Assembly: GCF_001425685.1 (NCBI RefSeq)
Contig: NZ_LMCY01000028.1
Location: 269,469-316,719 of the forward strand
Direction of reading: 5' to 3'
Source of the DNA: Massilia sp. Root335
GTDB taxonomy: Bacteria > Pseudomonadota > Gammaproteobacteria > Burkholderiales > Burkholderiaceae_D
DNA length: 47,251 nt
The first letter of the stretch is position 1. The number at the start of each line of letters is the position of its first letter. The notes below the pieces were generated by a model. That model saw only the letters and a list, made by a program, of their open reading frames with translations. It ran no database searches and was not told the origin of the DNA. Position numbers and translations under genes: made by a program. Shown here in pieces: positions 1 through 7,560 of this stretch.

Positions 1-1
1 G

Positions 2-904
2 GTGCTGTTCCAGAACGGCAACCGCTGGATCGGCGTCGGCCACAACACCGTGTTCCCTGACGCGGCCGGGCAGTGGTGGACGATCTACCACGGCATCGAC
101 GCCGGGGAGCCGTTCTTCAGCGCGCGCGACAAGCTGACGCGCCGTCTCGCGCTGCTCGACCGCATCGACTGGGTGGACGGCTGGCCCGTCGCGACCGGCG
201 CCCCCAGCGACGCGGCGCGTCCGGCGCCGGCGGCGACGGCCGGTGCGCGTCCCCGTGCGTTCGCCGCCCCGGCCGCGCCGGCAGAATCGGTCCGCGCGCT
301 GTGGACGGACACGTTCCGCGGCCCGACGCCGGATGCGCGCTGGACGTGGCTGCGGCCGCCCGCCGACGCCGCGTGGTCGCTCGGCCGCACCGGCCTGACG
401 CTGGCGACGGCCGCCACCGACCTGCACGTGGACACCAACACGGCCAGCGTGCTGCGCACGCCGCTGCCGGACGGCGACTACCGTGTCGAGGCGGTCGTGC
501 GGCTGGACGTGCCGGACGCCTGCTGCGCCACGGCCGTGCAGGCCGGCTTCGTCGTGATGCGCGACGACGACAACTACGTCAAGCTGGTCGAGCTGGCGCA
601 CGGCGGCCTGCGCCAGGTCGAGTTCGCGAAGGAGATGGCGCCCGTGCCGGCCCACTATCCGCGCTACGGCAACACGGTCGCCGGCACGCCGGGCGCGACG
701 ACGTGGCTGCGGCTCGATGTCCACCGGAGCGGGGGGGAAGAACGTTATACGGCGTATTCGAGCCGGGACGGCAACGCCTGGGTCGGCGGCGGGACGTGGA
801 CCCACCGCCTCGGCCGGGAGGCGCGGCTGGGCCTGGTGGCGATGGGCGGCGCCGGGCACCGGGCGGTGTTTCGCAGGGTGTCGGTGGCGCGCCTGTCTCG
901 CTGA
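2..904 (+). CDS. GH43-family glycoside hydrolase, C-terminal part (5' end outside window)
   Basis: The frame is open from base 2, so this is the 3' part of a gene that begins before the window. The first 25 or so residues (VGHNTVF, then WWTIYHGID) match the last blade of GH43 five-bladed propeller enzymes, the arabinanase/xylosidase type, where a GHN segment precedes a YHxxD segment. A Pro/Ala-rich linker follows (about residues 65-95), then a domain of about 200 residues (DTFRG, FVVMRDDDNYVKL, RLGLVAMGG) that resembles the beta-sandwich domain often fused to GH43 enzymes. The catalytic aspartates and glutamate would lie upstream and cannot be checked. The GH2 gene follows after 105 bp on the same strand, so both may act on one plant-type hemicellulose. 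The GTG at base 2 is probably an internal valine and not the start. Confidence 0.75.
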   Translation: MLFQNGNRWIGVGHNTVFPDAAGQWWTIYHGIDAGEPFFSARDKLTRRLALLDRIDWVDGWPVATGAPSDAARPAPAATAGARPRAFAAPAAPAESVRALWTDTFRGPTPDARWTWLRPPADAAWSLGRTGLTLATAATDLHVDTNTASVLRTPLPDGDYRVEAVVRLDVPDACCATAVQAGFVVMRDDDNYVKLVELAHGGLRQVEFAKEMAPVPAHYPRYGNTVAGTPGATTWLRLDVHRSGGEERYTAYSSRDGNAWVGGGTWTHRLGREARLGLVAMGGAGHRAVFRRVSVARLSR

Positions 905-1009
905 CGCGACGCCTTTGTCACCGCTTTGTAACGGTGCGTGAAAGCCCTTGCCAGCGAGGGAGGCGGCTCATAGAGTAGGTCGTAAGGAGCGAGAACAAGG
1001 AGCGCGAAC

Positions 1010-3031
1010 GTGGAATATCCCCGCCCACAATTGCGGCGCGCCGCCTGGCGCAGCCTCGACGGCCCATGGCAGGCCATGCTGGACGACGCCGCCGTCTACG
1101 TCGATCCGGCCGAGGTGCCGTTCGACCGCACGATCGTCGTCCCCTATCCGCCCGAGGCGCGCGCCAGCGGCGTGCACGACCGCGGTTTCCGGCGGCGCGT
1201 CTGGTACAAGCGCCAGATCTCCCTCGATCCCGGCCTCGTGCCGGGGCCCGAGGAGCGGCTGATGCTGCACTTCGGCGCCGTCAACCACCGCGCCCGCGTC
1301 TGGATCAACGGCCGCTTCGCCGTCGAGCACCGGGGCGGCCACAGCCCGTTTTCCATCGACGTCACGCGCCACCTCGACGGCTCGATCCTCGAGATCGCGG
1401 TGCAGGCCGAGGACGACCCGCAGGACATGCACAAGGCGCGCGGCAAGATGGACTGGGAGGCCGAGCCGCACAAGATCTGGTATCCGCGCACCAGCGGCAT
1501 CTGGCGCACCGTCTGGATCGAAAAGGTGCCGCGCGCCCACGTGGCGCAGCTGCGCTGGACGGCCGACGTGGCGCGGTGGCAGATCCGGCTCGACGCCGAC
1601 ATCGCCCACGTGCCGGAAGGCGGCATGGCCAACGTCACCCTGAAACTGGGCGGGCGCCTGCTCGTCAATGACCGCTGCCTGCTGACCGGGCCGCGCCTGT
1701 CGCGCATCTTCCAGCTGCCCGATCCCGGCATCGACGACGCCCGCGGCCTGTGGATGTGGAGCCCGGAAAGCCCGCAGCTGATCGATGCCGAGGTCGAGAT
1801 CCGCGCGGCCGACGGCACCCCGATCGACAGCGTGCAGAGCTACACGGCCCTGCGCACGGTCAGCGTCGAGGGCGACCGCTTCGTGCTGAACAGCCGCCCG
1901 TACTTCCTGCGCATGGTGCTCGACCAGGGCTACTGGCCGGACAGCCTGATGGTGGCGTCCAGCGACCAGCTGCGCCACGACGTGCTGCTCATCAAGCGCC
2001 TCGGCTTCAACGGCGTGCGCAAGCACCAGAAGTCGGAGGACCCGCGCTGGCTGTACTGGTGCGACGTGCTCGGGCTGTGCGTGTGGGGCGAGATGCCGTC
2101 CGCGTACGGCTTTTCCAGCGCCACGATCCACGGCGTGATGGAAGAGTGGAAGGAACTGGTCGAGCGCGACGTCTCGCACCCGTGCATCGTGGCGTGGGTG
2201 CCGACCAACGAATCGTGGGGCGTGCCGGAACTGATGAACGACCGCCGCCAGGTCGACTTCGTGCGCGCCCTGTACCACATGACGCGGGCGCTGGACGGCA
2301 CCCGGCCCGTCGTCGGCAACGACGGCTGGGAGATGCCGTGCGGGGACCTCGTCTGCGTGCACGACTACGAGCAGGACCCGGCCGTGCTGCTGGAACGCTA
2401 CGGCAGCCGCGACGCCGTCGCCTACACGCTGGAACACGTGCAGCCCGACCGGCGCCGGCTCGTCATCGACGGTTTCACGGGCCTCGGCCGGCCGCTGTTC
2501 CTGTCCGAATTCGGCGGCATCGCCATGCTGAAGCCCGGCGAAGAGGCGGGCTGGGGCTATTCCGTCGCGCGGGACGGCAAGGAACTGCTGGCGCGCTACC
2601 AGCTGCTGATGACGGCGGTGCACGCGTGCCGGCCGCTGTCCGGCTTCTGCTACACCCAGCTCACCGACACCTTCCTCGAAAAGAACGGCCTGCTGACCGA
2701 GGACCGCGTGCCGAAGGCGCCCATCGAGGCCTTGGCGCAGGCCACGCGCGGGCCGCAGGCGCACCTGCAGGACTGGGTGCTCGACCCGCTCGGCCACAGC
2801 CAGCGCTGGCGTGCCAGGCGCGGGCCCGATTTCCCGGTCGAGTGGACGCGCGTCGGAGAAACGGCGGAAGTGTTAGCCTATCCGGGAGAGCGCCAGCCCC
2901 CGCAGGTGGCGGAGCCCGACGTCCCCCCGACCTTGCCGCCGACGGAGCCCGGCCCGGCCGCGGGTCCGCCGGGCTTCGACCGACGCGGGCGCGGCGCTCC
3001 CGGAGCGCGTGCCCGGCGGAAAGTGGCCTGA
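1010..3031 (+). CDS. Glycoside hydrolase family 2 protein (beta-galactosidase/beta-glucuronidase type)
   Basis: 673 residues, GTG start chosen because AAGGAG lies 7 bases upstream. The N-terminal sugar-binding jelly roll (about 1-190) carries RTSGIWRTVWIE, typical of GH2. An immunoglobulin-like domain follows, then the TIM barrel from about residue 290 (NGVRKHQKSEDPRWLYWCD). The probable acid/base is Glu401 in PTNESWG and the nucleophile Glu500 in FLSEFGG; both are present, so the enzyme should be active. There is no signal peptide, so it acts in the cytoplasm, probably on short oligosaccharides brought in by the ABC transporter encoded next. The last 45 residues are a Pro/Arg-rich tail that looks disordered. 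Substrate (galactoside, glucuronide, mannoside or arabinoside) cannot be read from the sequence. Confidence 0.85.
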   Translation: MEYPRPQLRRAAWRSLDGPWQAMLDDAAVYVDPAEVPFDRTIVVPYPPEARASGVHDRGFRRRVWYKRQISLDPGLVPGPEERLMLHFGAVNHRARVWINGRFAVEHRGGHSPFSIDVTRHLDGSILEIAVQAEDDPQDMHKARGKMDWEAEPHKIWYPRTSGIWRTVWIEKVPRAHVAQLRWTADVARWQIRLDADIAHVPEGGMANVTLKLGGRLLVNDRCLLTGPRLSRIFQLPDPGIDDARGLWMWSPESPQLIDAEVEIRAADGTPIDSVQSYTALRTVSVEGDRFVLNSRPYFLRMVLDQGYWPDSLMVASSDQLRHDVLLIKRLGFNGVRKHQKSEDPRWLYWCDVLGLCVWGEMPSAYGFSSATIHGVMEEWKELVERDVSHPCIVAWVPTNESWGVPELMNDRRQVDFVRALYHMTRALDGTRPVVGNDGWEMPCGDLVCVHDYEQDPAVLLERYGSRDAVAYTLEHVQPDRRRLVIDGFTGLGRPLFLSEFGGIAMLKPGEEAGWGYSVARDGKELLARYQLLMTAVHACRPLSGFCYTQLTDTFLEKNGLLTEDRVPKAPIEALAQATRGPQAHLQDWVLDPLGHSQRWRARRGPDFPVEWTRVGETAEVLAYPGERQPPQVAEPDVPPTLPPTEPGPAAGPPGFDRRGRGAPGARARRKVA

Positions 3032-3056
3032 ACCGGCGCTCCACTCGAAAGTCCCG

Positions 3057-3135
3057 GTAGGGTGGGCACACCGTGCCCACGCGGACGCTTGCGATATGTT
3101 GGCACCACGCGTGGGCGGAGGGTCACCCACCTTAC
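3057..3135. repeat. Palindromic intergenic repeat, copy 1 (REP-like)
   Basis: A 79-bp element between the GH2 gene and the binding-protein gene. It has two hairpins facing each other: GTGGGCAC-acc-GTGCCCAC at the left and a less perfect one at the right whose outer end (CACCCACCTTAC) is the inverse of the left end (GTAGGGTGGGC). The middle holds GCGGACGCTTGCG and CACGCGTGGGC. Related copies occur at 18171, 39910 and 47186. Confidence 0.85.
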
Positions 3136-3162
3136 TGGAGCAGACACTAACAAGGAGACGAC

Positions 3163-4470
3163 GTGGCGCGACGCGGATTCCCGCGCGCCGCCGCGCTGGT
3201 TGCGACCCTGTTCCTCGTGCTGGCGGGCGTTTGCGCCCCCGCGCGGGCCCAGGTCGAAGTCAGGATGTGGACGCTGCTCTCGGGCGGCGACGGCGCGCGC
3301 ATGCGCTCGCTGGTCGACGACTTCAACGCCAGCCAGCACGACGTGCGCGTGGTCAGCACGACCCTGCGATGGGGCGAACCCTTTTATACGAAGCTGATCA
3401 CGGCCTCCGTCGTGGGCGCCGGACCGGACGTCGCGACGATCCACCTGTCGCGCATCGTCAACCTGGCGGGCGGCGGCGTGCTGCGGCCGATTTCTCTCGC
3501 CGAACTGGCCGCCGCCGGCCTGCGCGGGGACGACTACCTGGCGCGCCAGTGGGCCAAGGCGCAGTACGAGGGCCGCACGTACGCCGTGCCGCTGGACGTG
3601 CACCCGCTCGTCCTGTACTACAACAAGACGCTCGCCGGCAAGGCGGGCCTGCTGGATGCCGGCGGCAACCTGAGACCCATCGTCGGCGTCGACGCGCTGA
3701 CGGACGCGTTCCGCGCCGCCACCGAGCGCACCGGCCGGCGCGGCCTCACGATGGAAAGCAGCCAGAGTTCCTACGCCATCTGGCGCCTGTGGCTGGCCAT
3801 GCTGGCGCAGCAGAACGTCACGATCATCAGGGACGGCCGCTTCACGTACGGCCCGGCGGGCGCCGCCACGCTGGCGCGCATCAGCGACTGGTTCACGCGC
3901 GGCTATGCGCAGGCCGGCCTCGATTATCCGGCGTCGACGAGCCAGTTCATGGGCGGCAACGCCGCCTTCATGCTGAACGGCGTGTGGGAGGTGCCGGAAC
4001 TGGTGCGCGCGACGAAAGCCGGCACGCTCGGCTTCGACTACGGCATCGTGCCGCTGCCGCGGATGTACGCGAACGCGTCCACGTGGGCCGATTCGCACGG
4101 GTTCGCGCTGCCCGCCAATCCCGGCCACGAACCGTCGCCGGCGAAGGTGCGGGCGGTGCTGCGCTTCGTCACCTATGTCAGCAAGCATTCGCTGGGCTGG
4201 GCCGAGGGCGGCCACATCCCGGCGTACAGGCCGGTGGCCGAGTCGGAGGCCGCAAAGAGCCTGATGCCGAACGCGCTGTACGCGCAGGCCGCGCACGACG
4301 TCGTGTACGATCCGGACGGCTGGTACATGGGGGCCGCCGGGCCGCTGGAAGCCATCGCGTCGAAATTCCTGCCGGCCGCGCTGTACGGCTACCTGACGCC
4401 GGCGCAGGCCGTGCACCGGTTCGAGACGGAGGCGGCGCGCCTCGTGCGCAAGCGTCCGCCGCGCTATTGA
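3163..4470 (+). CDS. Extracellular sugar-binding protein of a CUT1-type ABC transporter
   Basis: 435 residues, GTG start with AAGGAG 5 bases upstream. A signal peptide is clear: MARRGFPRAAALV, a hydrophobic core, then cleavage after APARA at about residue 29. The mature part begins VEVRMWTLLSGG and has the features of cluster 1 extracellular solute-binding proteins (family SBP_bac_1), including YYNKTL near residue 150 and WADSHGF in the C-terminal lobe. It would capture an oligosaccharide in the periplasm and deliver it to the permeases encoded 7 bp downstream. A palindromic repeat ends 27 bp before the start, so the promoter may lie before or within that repeat. The ligand is not known; the neighbouring GH43 and GH2 enzymes suggest an arabino-, galacto- or xylo-oligosaccharide. 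Confidence 0.88.
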   Translation: MARRGFPRAAALVATLFLVLAGVCAPARAQVEVRMWTLLSGGDGARMRSLVDDFNASQHDVRVVSTTLRWGEPFYTKLITASVVGAGPDVATIHLSRIVNLAGGGVLRPISLAELAAAGLRGDDYLARQWAKAQYEGRTYAVPLDVHPLVLYYNKTLAGKAGLLDAGGNLRPIVGVDALTDAFRAATERTGRRGLTMESSQSSYAIWRLWLAMLAQQNVTIIRDGRFTYGPAGAATLARISDWFTRGYAQAGLDYPASTSQFMGGNAAFMLNGVWEVPELVRATKAGTLGFDYGIVPLPRMYANASTWADSHGFALPANPGHEPSPAKVRAVLRFVTYVSKHSLGWAEGGHIPAYRPVAESEAAKSLMPNALYAQAAHDVVYDPDGWYMGAAGPLEAIASKFLPAALYGYLTPAQAVHRFETEAARLVRKRPPRY

Positions 4471-4477
4471 GGCCCGC

Positions 4478-5383
4478 ATGCGACGCGCCGACATCACCTC
4501 GACACGCAGCGCCGGCCCCACGACGGCACGGCGCGACGCGCTGCCCGCCTGGCTGCTGCTGGCGCCGTTCCTCGCGGCCTTCGGCCTGTTCTTCTTCCTG
4601 CCCGCGCTGGAAACGCTCTGGCTCAGCCTCACGGAGAGCAGCCTGACGCGCACCAGCGCCTTCATCGGCCTGGACAACTATCACACCCTGCTGAACGACC
4701 CGTCGTTCTGGGATTCGGTCGGCAACACGTTTTATTTTGCGCTGCTGACGGTGATCCCGCTGTGCGCCCTCGGCCTGCTGATGGCCATGCTCGTCGACCG
4801 CTTCACGGGCGCGCAGGGCTGGCTGCAGGGCACGTTCTTCCTGCCGTTCGTGCTGCCGATCTCCGTCATGACCCTGATCGCCGACTGGATGCTGCAGCCG
4901 TCGTCCGGCGTCGTCAACCACATCCTCGGCGGCGAACGCGCGTGGCTCGCCGACCCGCACTGGGCGCTGCCGGCCGTCGCCATCGGCACGATCTGGTGGA
5001 CGGTCGGCTTCAACATGCTCCTGTTCCTCGCCGGCCTGCGCAACATCCCGGCCGAGCTGTACGAGGCGGCCGCGCTGGACGGCGCGCGCGGCTTCACGCT
5101 GTTCCGCACGATCACGTGGCCGGCGCTGCGGCCGGTCGTCTCCACGGCCGTGATCCTGCAACTGATCGCGTCCCTGAAAGTCTTCGGGCAGACGTATATC
5201 CTGACCAGCGGCGGGCCGTTCAACACGACGCGCGTGGCGCTGCACTATATGTACGAGACGGCGTTCACGCAGAGCGACGCCGGCTACGCGGCGGCGGTGG
5301 CGATGGCGTTCGTCGCGATCGTGATCGTGCTGTCGCTGCTGCAGGCGTGGCTCGCCCGGTGGCTGGCGCGGAGGGACGCATGA
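4478..5383 (+). CDS. Sugar ABC transporter permease (MalF/UgpA type)
   Basis: 301 residues with six predicted membrane spans. The first is LLAPFLAAFGLFFFLPAL at about residues 24-41. The EAA loop that docks the ATPase is ELYEAAALDGARGFTLFR at about residues 190-207, with the usual Glu-Ala-Ala and the Gly 8 residues later. It is the first of two inner-membrane permeases of the CUT1 type. Its start lies 7 bp after the binding-protein stop, and its stop overlaps the start of the second permease (ATGA), so the two are translationally coupled. Confidence 0.93.
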   Translation: MRRADITSTRSAGPTTARRDALPAWLLLAPFLAAFGLFFFLPALETLWLSLTESSLTRTSAFIGLDNYHTLLNDPSFWDSVGNTFYFALLTVIPLCALGLLMAMLVDRFTGAQGWLQGTFFLPFVLPISVMTLIADWMLQPSSGVVNHILGGERAWLADPHWALPAVAIGTIWWTVGFNMLLFLAGLRNIPAELYEAAALDGARGFTLFRTITWPALRPVVSTAVILQLIASLKVFGQTYILTSGGPFNTTRVALHYMYETAFTQSDAGYAAAVAMAFVAIVIVLSLLQAWLARWLARRDA

Positions 5384-6204
5384 AGGCATCGATCTGGACC
5401 ATCCTCGGTGCCGCGTGCGCCATCGTGCTCGCCGCGCTGTGGGCCTTCCCGCTGCTGTGGGCGCTCTCCACGTCGCTGCGGCCGGAGCTGGAAACGGTCG
5501 CGACCCAGTTCCACTGGCTGCCGCAGGAGTGGACGCTGGACGCGTACCGCCGCACGCTGGGCGCCGGCAACGTCGTGCGCTGGCTGGTCAACAGTTTCGT
5601 CGTCGCGCTGCTGGTGACCGTCGTGACGATGGCGATCAGCCTGACGTCCGCATACGCGTTCTCGCAGCTGCGCTTCCGCGGCCGCGGCATCGTGTTCGGC
5701 ATCGCGATGCTCGGTTTCCTGCTGCCGTTCGAGGCGCTGCTCGTGCCGCTGTTCCGCACGATGCACCAGCTGGGGCTCATCAACTCGTATGCCGGCATCG
5801 TGCTGCCGCAGGTGGTGTCGCCGGTCGTGATCTATGTGTTCAAGCAGTTCTTCGACGCGATTCCCGCCGATTTCCGCGAGGCCGCCGTGATGGACGGCGC
5901 GGGGCCGCTGCGCGTATTGTGGAGCGTCTACCTGCCGATCTCGGGCAACATCGTGTGGGCGATGGCGATCGTGACGTTCATCGCGGCCTGGAATAATTTC
6001 CTGTGGCCGTTCATCATCGTCACGTCGAACGACATGATGACGATCCCGCTCGGGCTCACGCAGACGTACGACGCGTTCGGTGTACGCTATGCCCAGCTGA
6101 TGGCGGCCGCGCTGCTGGGCGCCTTGCCCGTCGCCCTCGCGTACGTGCTGTTCCAGCGCCGCGTGACGCAGGGCTTCCTCGCGGCGAGCGGATTGAAAGG
6201 ATAA
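5380..6204 (+). CDS. Sugar ABC transporter permease (MalG/UgpE type)
   Basis: 274 residues. The ATG at 5380 is chosen because it overlaps the stop of the first permease as ATGA. A signal-anchor-like first span (IWTILGAACAIVLAALWAF) is followed by five more spans. The EAA loop is DFREAAVMDGAGPLRVLW at about residues 165-182. Together with the first permease it should form the heterodimeric channel of the sugar importer. The ATPase gene follows after 15 bp. Confidence 0.93.
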   Translation: MKASIWTILGAACAIVLAALWAFPLLWALSTSLRPELETVATQFHWLPQEWTLDAYRRTLGAGNVVRWLVNSFVVALLVTVVTMAISLTSAYAFSQLRFRGRGIVFGIAMLGFLLPFEALLVPLFRTMHQLGLINSYAGIVLPQVVSPVVIYVFKQFFDAIPADFREAAVMDGAGPLRVLWSVYLPISGNIVWAMAIVTFIAAWNNFLWPFIIVTSNDMMTIPLGLTQTYDAFGVRYAQLMAAALLGALPVALAYVLFQRRVTQGFLAASGLKG

Positions 6205-6219
6205 GGAGTTGGAGATTTT

Positions 6220-7338
6220 ATGGCATCGGTAACGCTGCGCGGCATCCGCAAGACGTATGGCGACAACCCCGTCATCAAGGGCGTCGACCTCGATATCGAG
6301 GACGGCCAGTTCGTCGTCTTCGTCGGGCCGTCCGGCTGCGGCAAGTCGACCTTGCTGCGCATGATCGCGGGCCTGGAAGACATCACGGACGGCACGCTGG
6401 AGCTCGGGGGCGTCGTCAGCAACACGATCGAACCCGCGCGGCGCGGCATCGCGATGGTGTTCCAGAGCTATGCGCTGTACCCGCACATGACGGTGGCGGA
6501 GAACATGGGATTCGCACTGAAGCTGGCCAGGGTGCCGAAGCCGGAGATCGTCGCGCGCGTGCGCCACGCGGCGGACATCCTGCAGATCGCCCACCTGCTG
6601 GAGCGCAAGCCGAAGGCGCTGTCCGGCGGCCAGCGGCAGCGCGTGGCGATCGGCCGGGCCATCGTGCGCAAGCCGGAAGTCTTCCTGTTCGACGAACCGC
6701 TGTCGAACCTGGACGCCGCGCTGCGCGCCCAGACCCGCGTGGAACTGGCGCGCATGCACAAGGACCTGCGGGCCACGATGATCTACGTGACGCACGACCA
6801 GGTGGAGGCCATGACCCTCGGCCAGAAGATCGTCGTGTTCAACGGCGGCCGCATCGAGCAGGTCGGCACGCCGCTGCAGCTGTACGAGCGGCCGGCGAAC
6901 CTGTTCGTGGCGGGCTTCCTCGGCTCGCCCCGCATGAATGCGTTTCCCGCGACGCTGGCCGGCCACACGGGCGGCCTCGCGACCGTGCGCGTGCCCGGCG
7001 GCGGCATGGCGCAGGTGGCGGCGGATGCGAGCCAGGCCCGCGCCGGCGCCGCGCTCACGTTGGGCGTGCGGCCCGAGCACCTGCGCCTGGACGTGGCGGG
7101 CGACACCGGCATCCCGGGCCGCCTCGCACTCGCCGAATACCTGGGCGACGTGACGCTCGCGTATGTGCAGGTCGACGGCGTGGAGGGCATGGTGGCGGCA
7201 AAGTGTCCGCCGGACGTCCCGCTGCCGGCGCCGGGCACGCCGGTGCGCCTGCGCTTCGATCCGGCGCGGGCCTGGCTGTTCGACGAGCAGGGCGCGGCGC
7301 TGCCGGCGCTGCGCGAGCGCGCCGCCGCGGCGTCCTAG
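6220..7338 (+). CDS. Sugar ABC transporter ATP-binding protein (MsmK/UgpC/MalK type)
   Basis: 372 residues, ATG with GGAG close upstream. Walker A is GPSGCGKST at 36-44, the Q-loop is VFQSYALYPHMT, the signature LSGGQ at 134-138, and Walker B FLFDEP with Asp158 and Glu159; the H-loop follows in VTHDQVEAM. The C-terminal 130 residues form the TOBE/OB-fold regulatory domain found in MalK-type subunits (GVRPEHLRL). It powers import through the two permeases. In many proteobacteria one such ATPase serves several sugar importers, so it may not be dedicated to this one. A 222-bp AT-rich gap follows the stop. Confidence 0.94.
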   Translation: MASVTLRGIRKTYGDNPVIKGVDLDIEDGQFVVFVGPSGCGKSTLLRMIAGLEDITDGTLELGGVVSNTIEPARRGIAMVFQSYALYPHMTVAENMGFALKLARVPKPEIVARVRHAADILQIAHLLERKPKALSGGQRQRVAIGRAIVRKPEVFLFDEPLSNLDAALRAQTRVELARMHKDLRATMIYVTHDQVEAMTLGQKIVVFNGGRIEQVGTPLQLYERPANLFVAGFLGSPRMNAFPATLAGHTGGLATVRVPGGGMAQVAADASQARAGAALTLGVRPEHLRLDVAGDTGIPGRLALAEYLGDVTLAYVQVDGVEGMVAAKCPPDVPLPAPGTPVRLRFDPARAWLFDEQGAALPALRERAAAAS

Positions 7339-7409
7339 GCCGGCCGCCGCGCCCCCGCTTCCCACGACGCCTCCATCTACACGATTTTCGGCCGCCAATT
7401 CTCACAAAT

Positions 7410-7427
7410 AATAACAAGTTTGTTATT
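7410..7427. promoter_or_regulatory. Perfect 18-bp palindrome upstream of the chemoreceptor gene
   Basis: AATAACAA-GT-TTGTTATT, two 8-base arms around a GT centre, lying in an AT-rich patch unlike the surrounding coding DNA. It sits about 12 bp upstream of a possible -35 box, where an activator or repressor could bind. No matching regulator is encoded nearby. The function is inferred from position only. Confidence 0.5.
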
Positions 7428-7438
7428 GAACAAAGTAG

Positions 7439-7486
7439 TTGCCTATCGGAACTTTTTGGTTATATGATGCTTTGAATCAAATAACC
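7439..7486 (+). promoter_or_regulatory. Possible sigma-70 promoter for the chemoreceptor gene
   Basis: TTGCCT (7439-7444) and TATGAT (7463-7468) are 18 bp apart and fit -35 and -10 boxes. The -10 region lies inside a second inverted repeat, GGTTAT (7458-7463) with ATAACC (7481-7486). A transcript from here would have a leader of about 85 bases before the ATG at 7561. No resemblance to a flagellar sigma-28 promoter was found. Confidence 0.4.
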
Positions 7487-7560
7487 TTGTTGGGGGCAGT
7501 TATGCATGATTCGTGCGCCGGCGGTGCCGTGGTCCAGGAGTTTTTCTTTCGGGTTGCGGC

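Noticed and set aside
968..2797. Long minus-strand open frame opposite the GH2 gene
   Set aside because: No motifs and a His/Arg/Val-rich composition; the GH2 gene on the other strand has both catalytic Glu residues.
7428..7560. Possible riboswitch in the leader of the chemoreceptor gene
   Set aside because: The sequence was scanned by eye for a c-di-GMP type fold; no tetraloop-receptor pattern or conserved core was seen.
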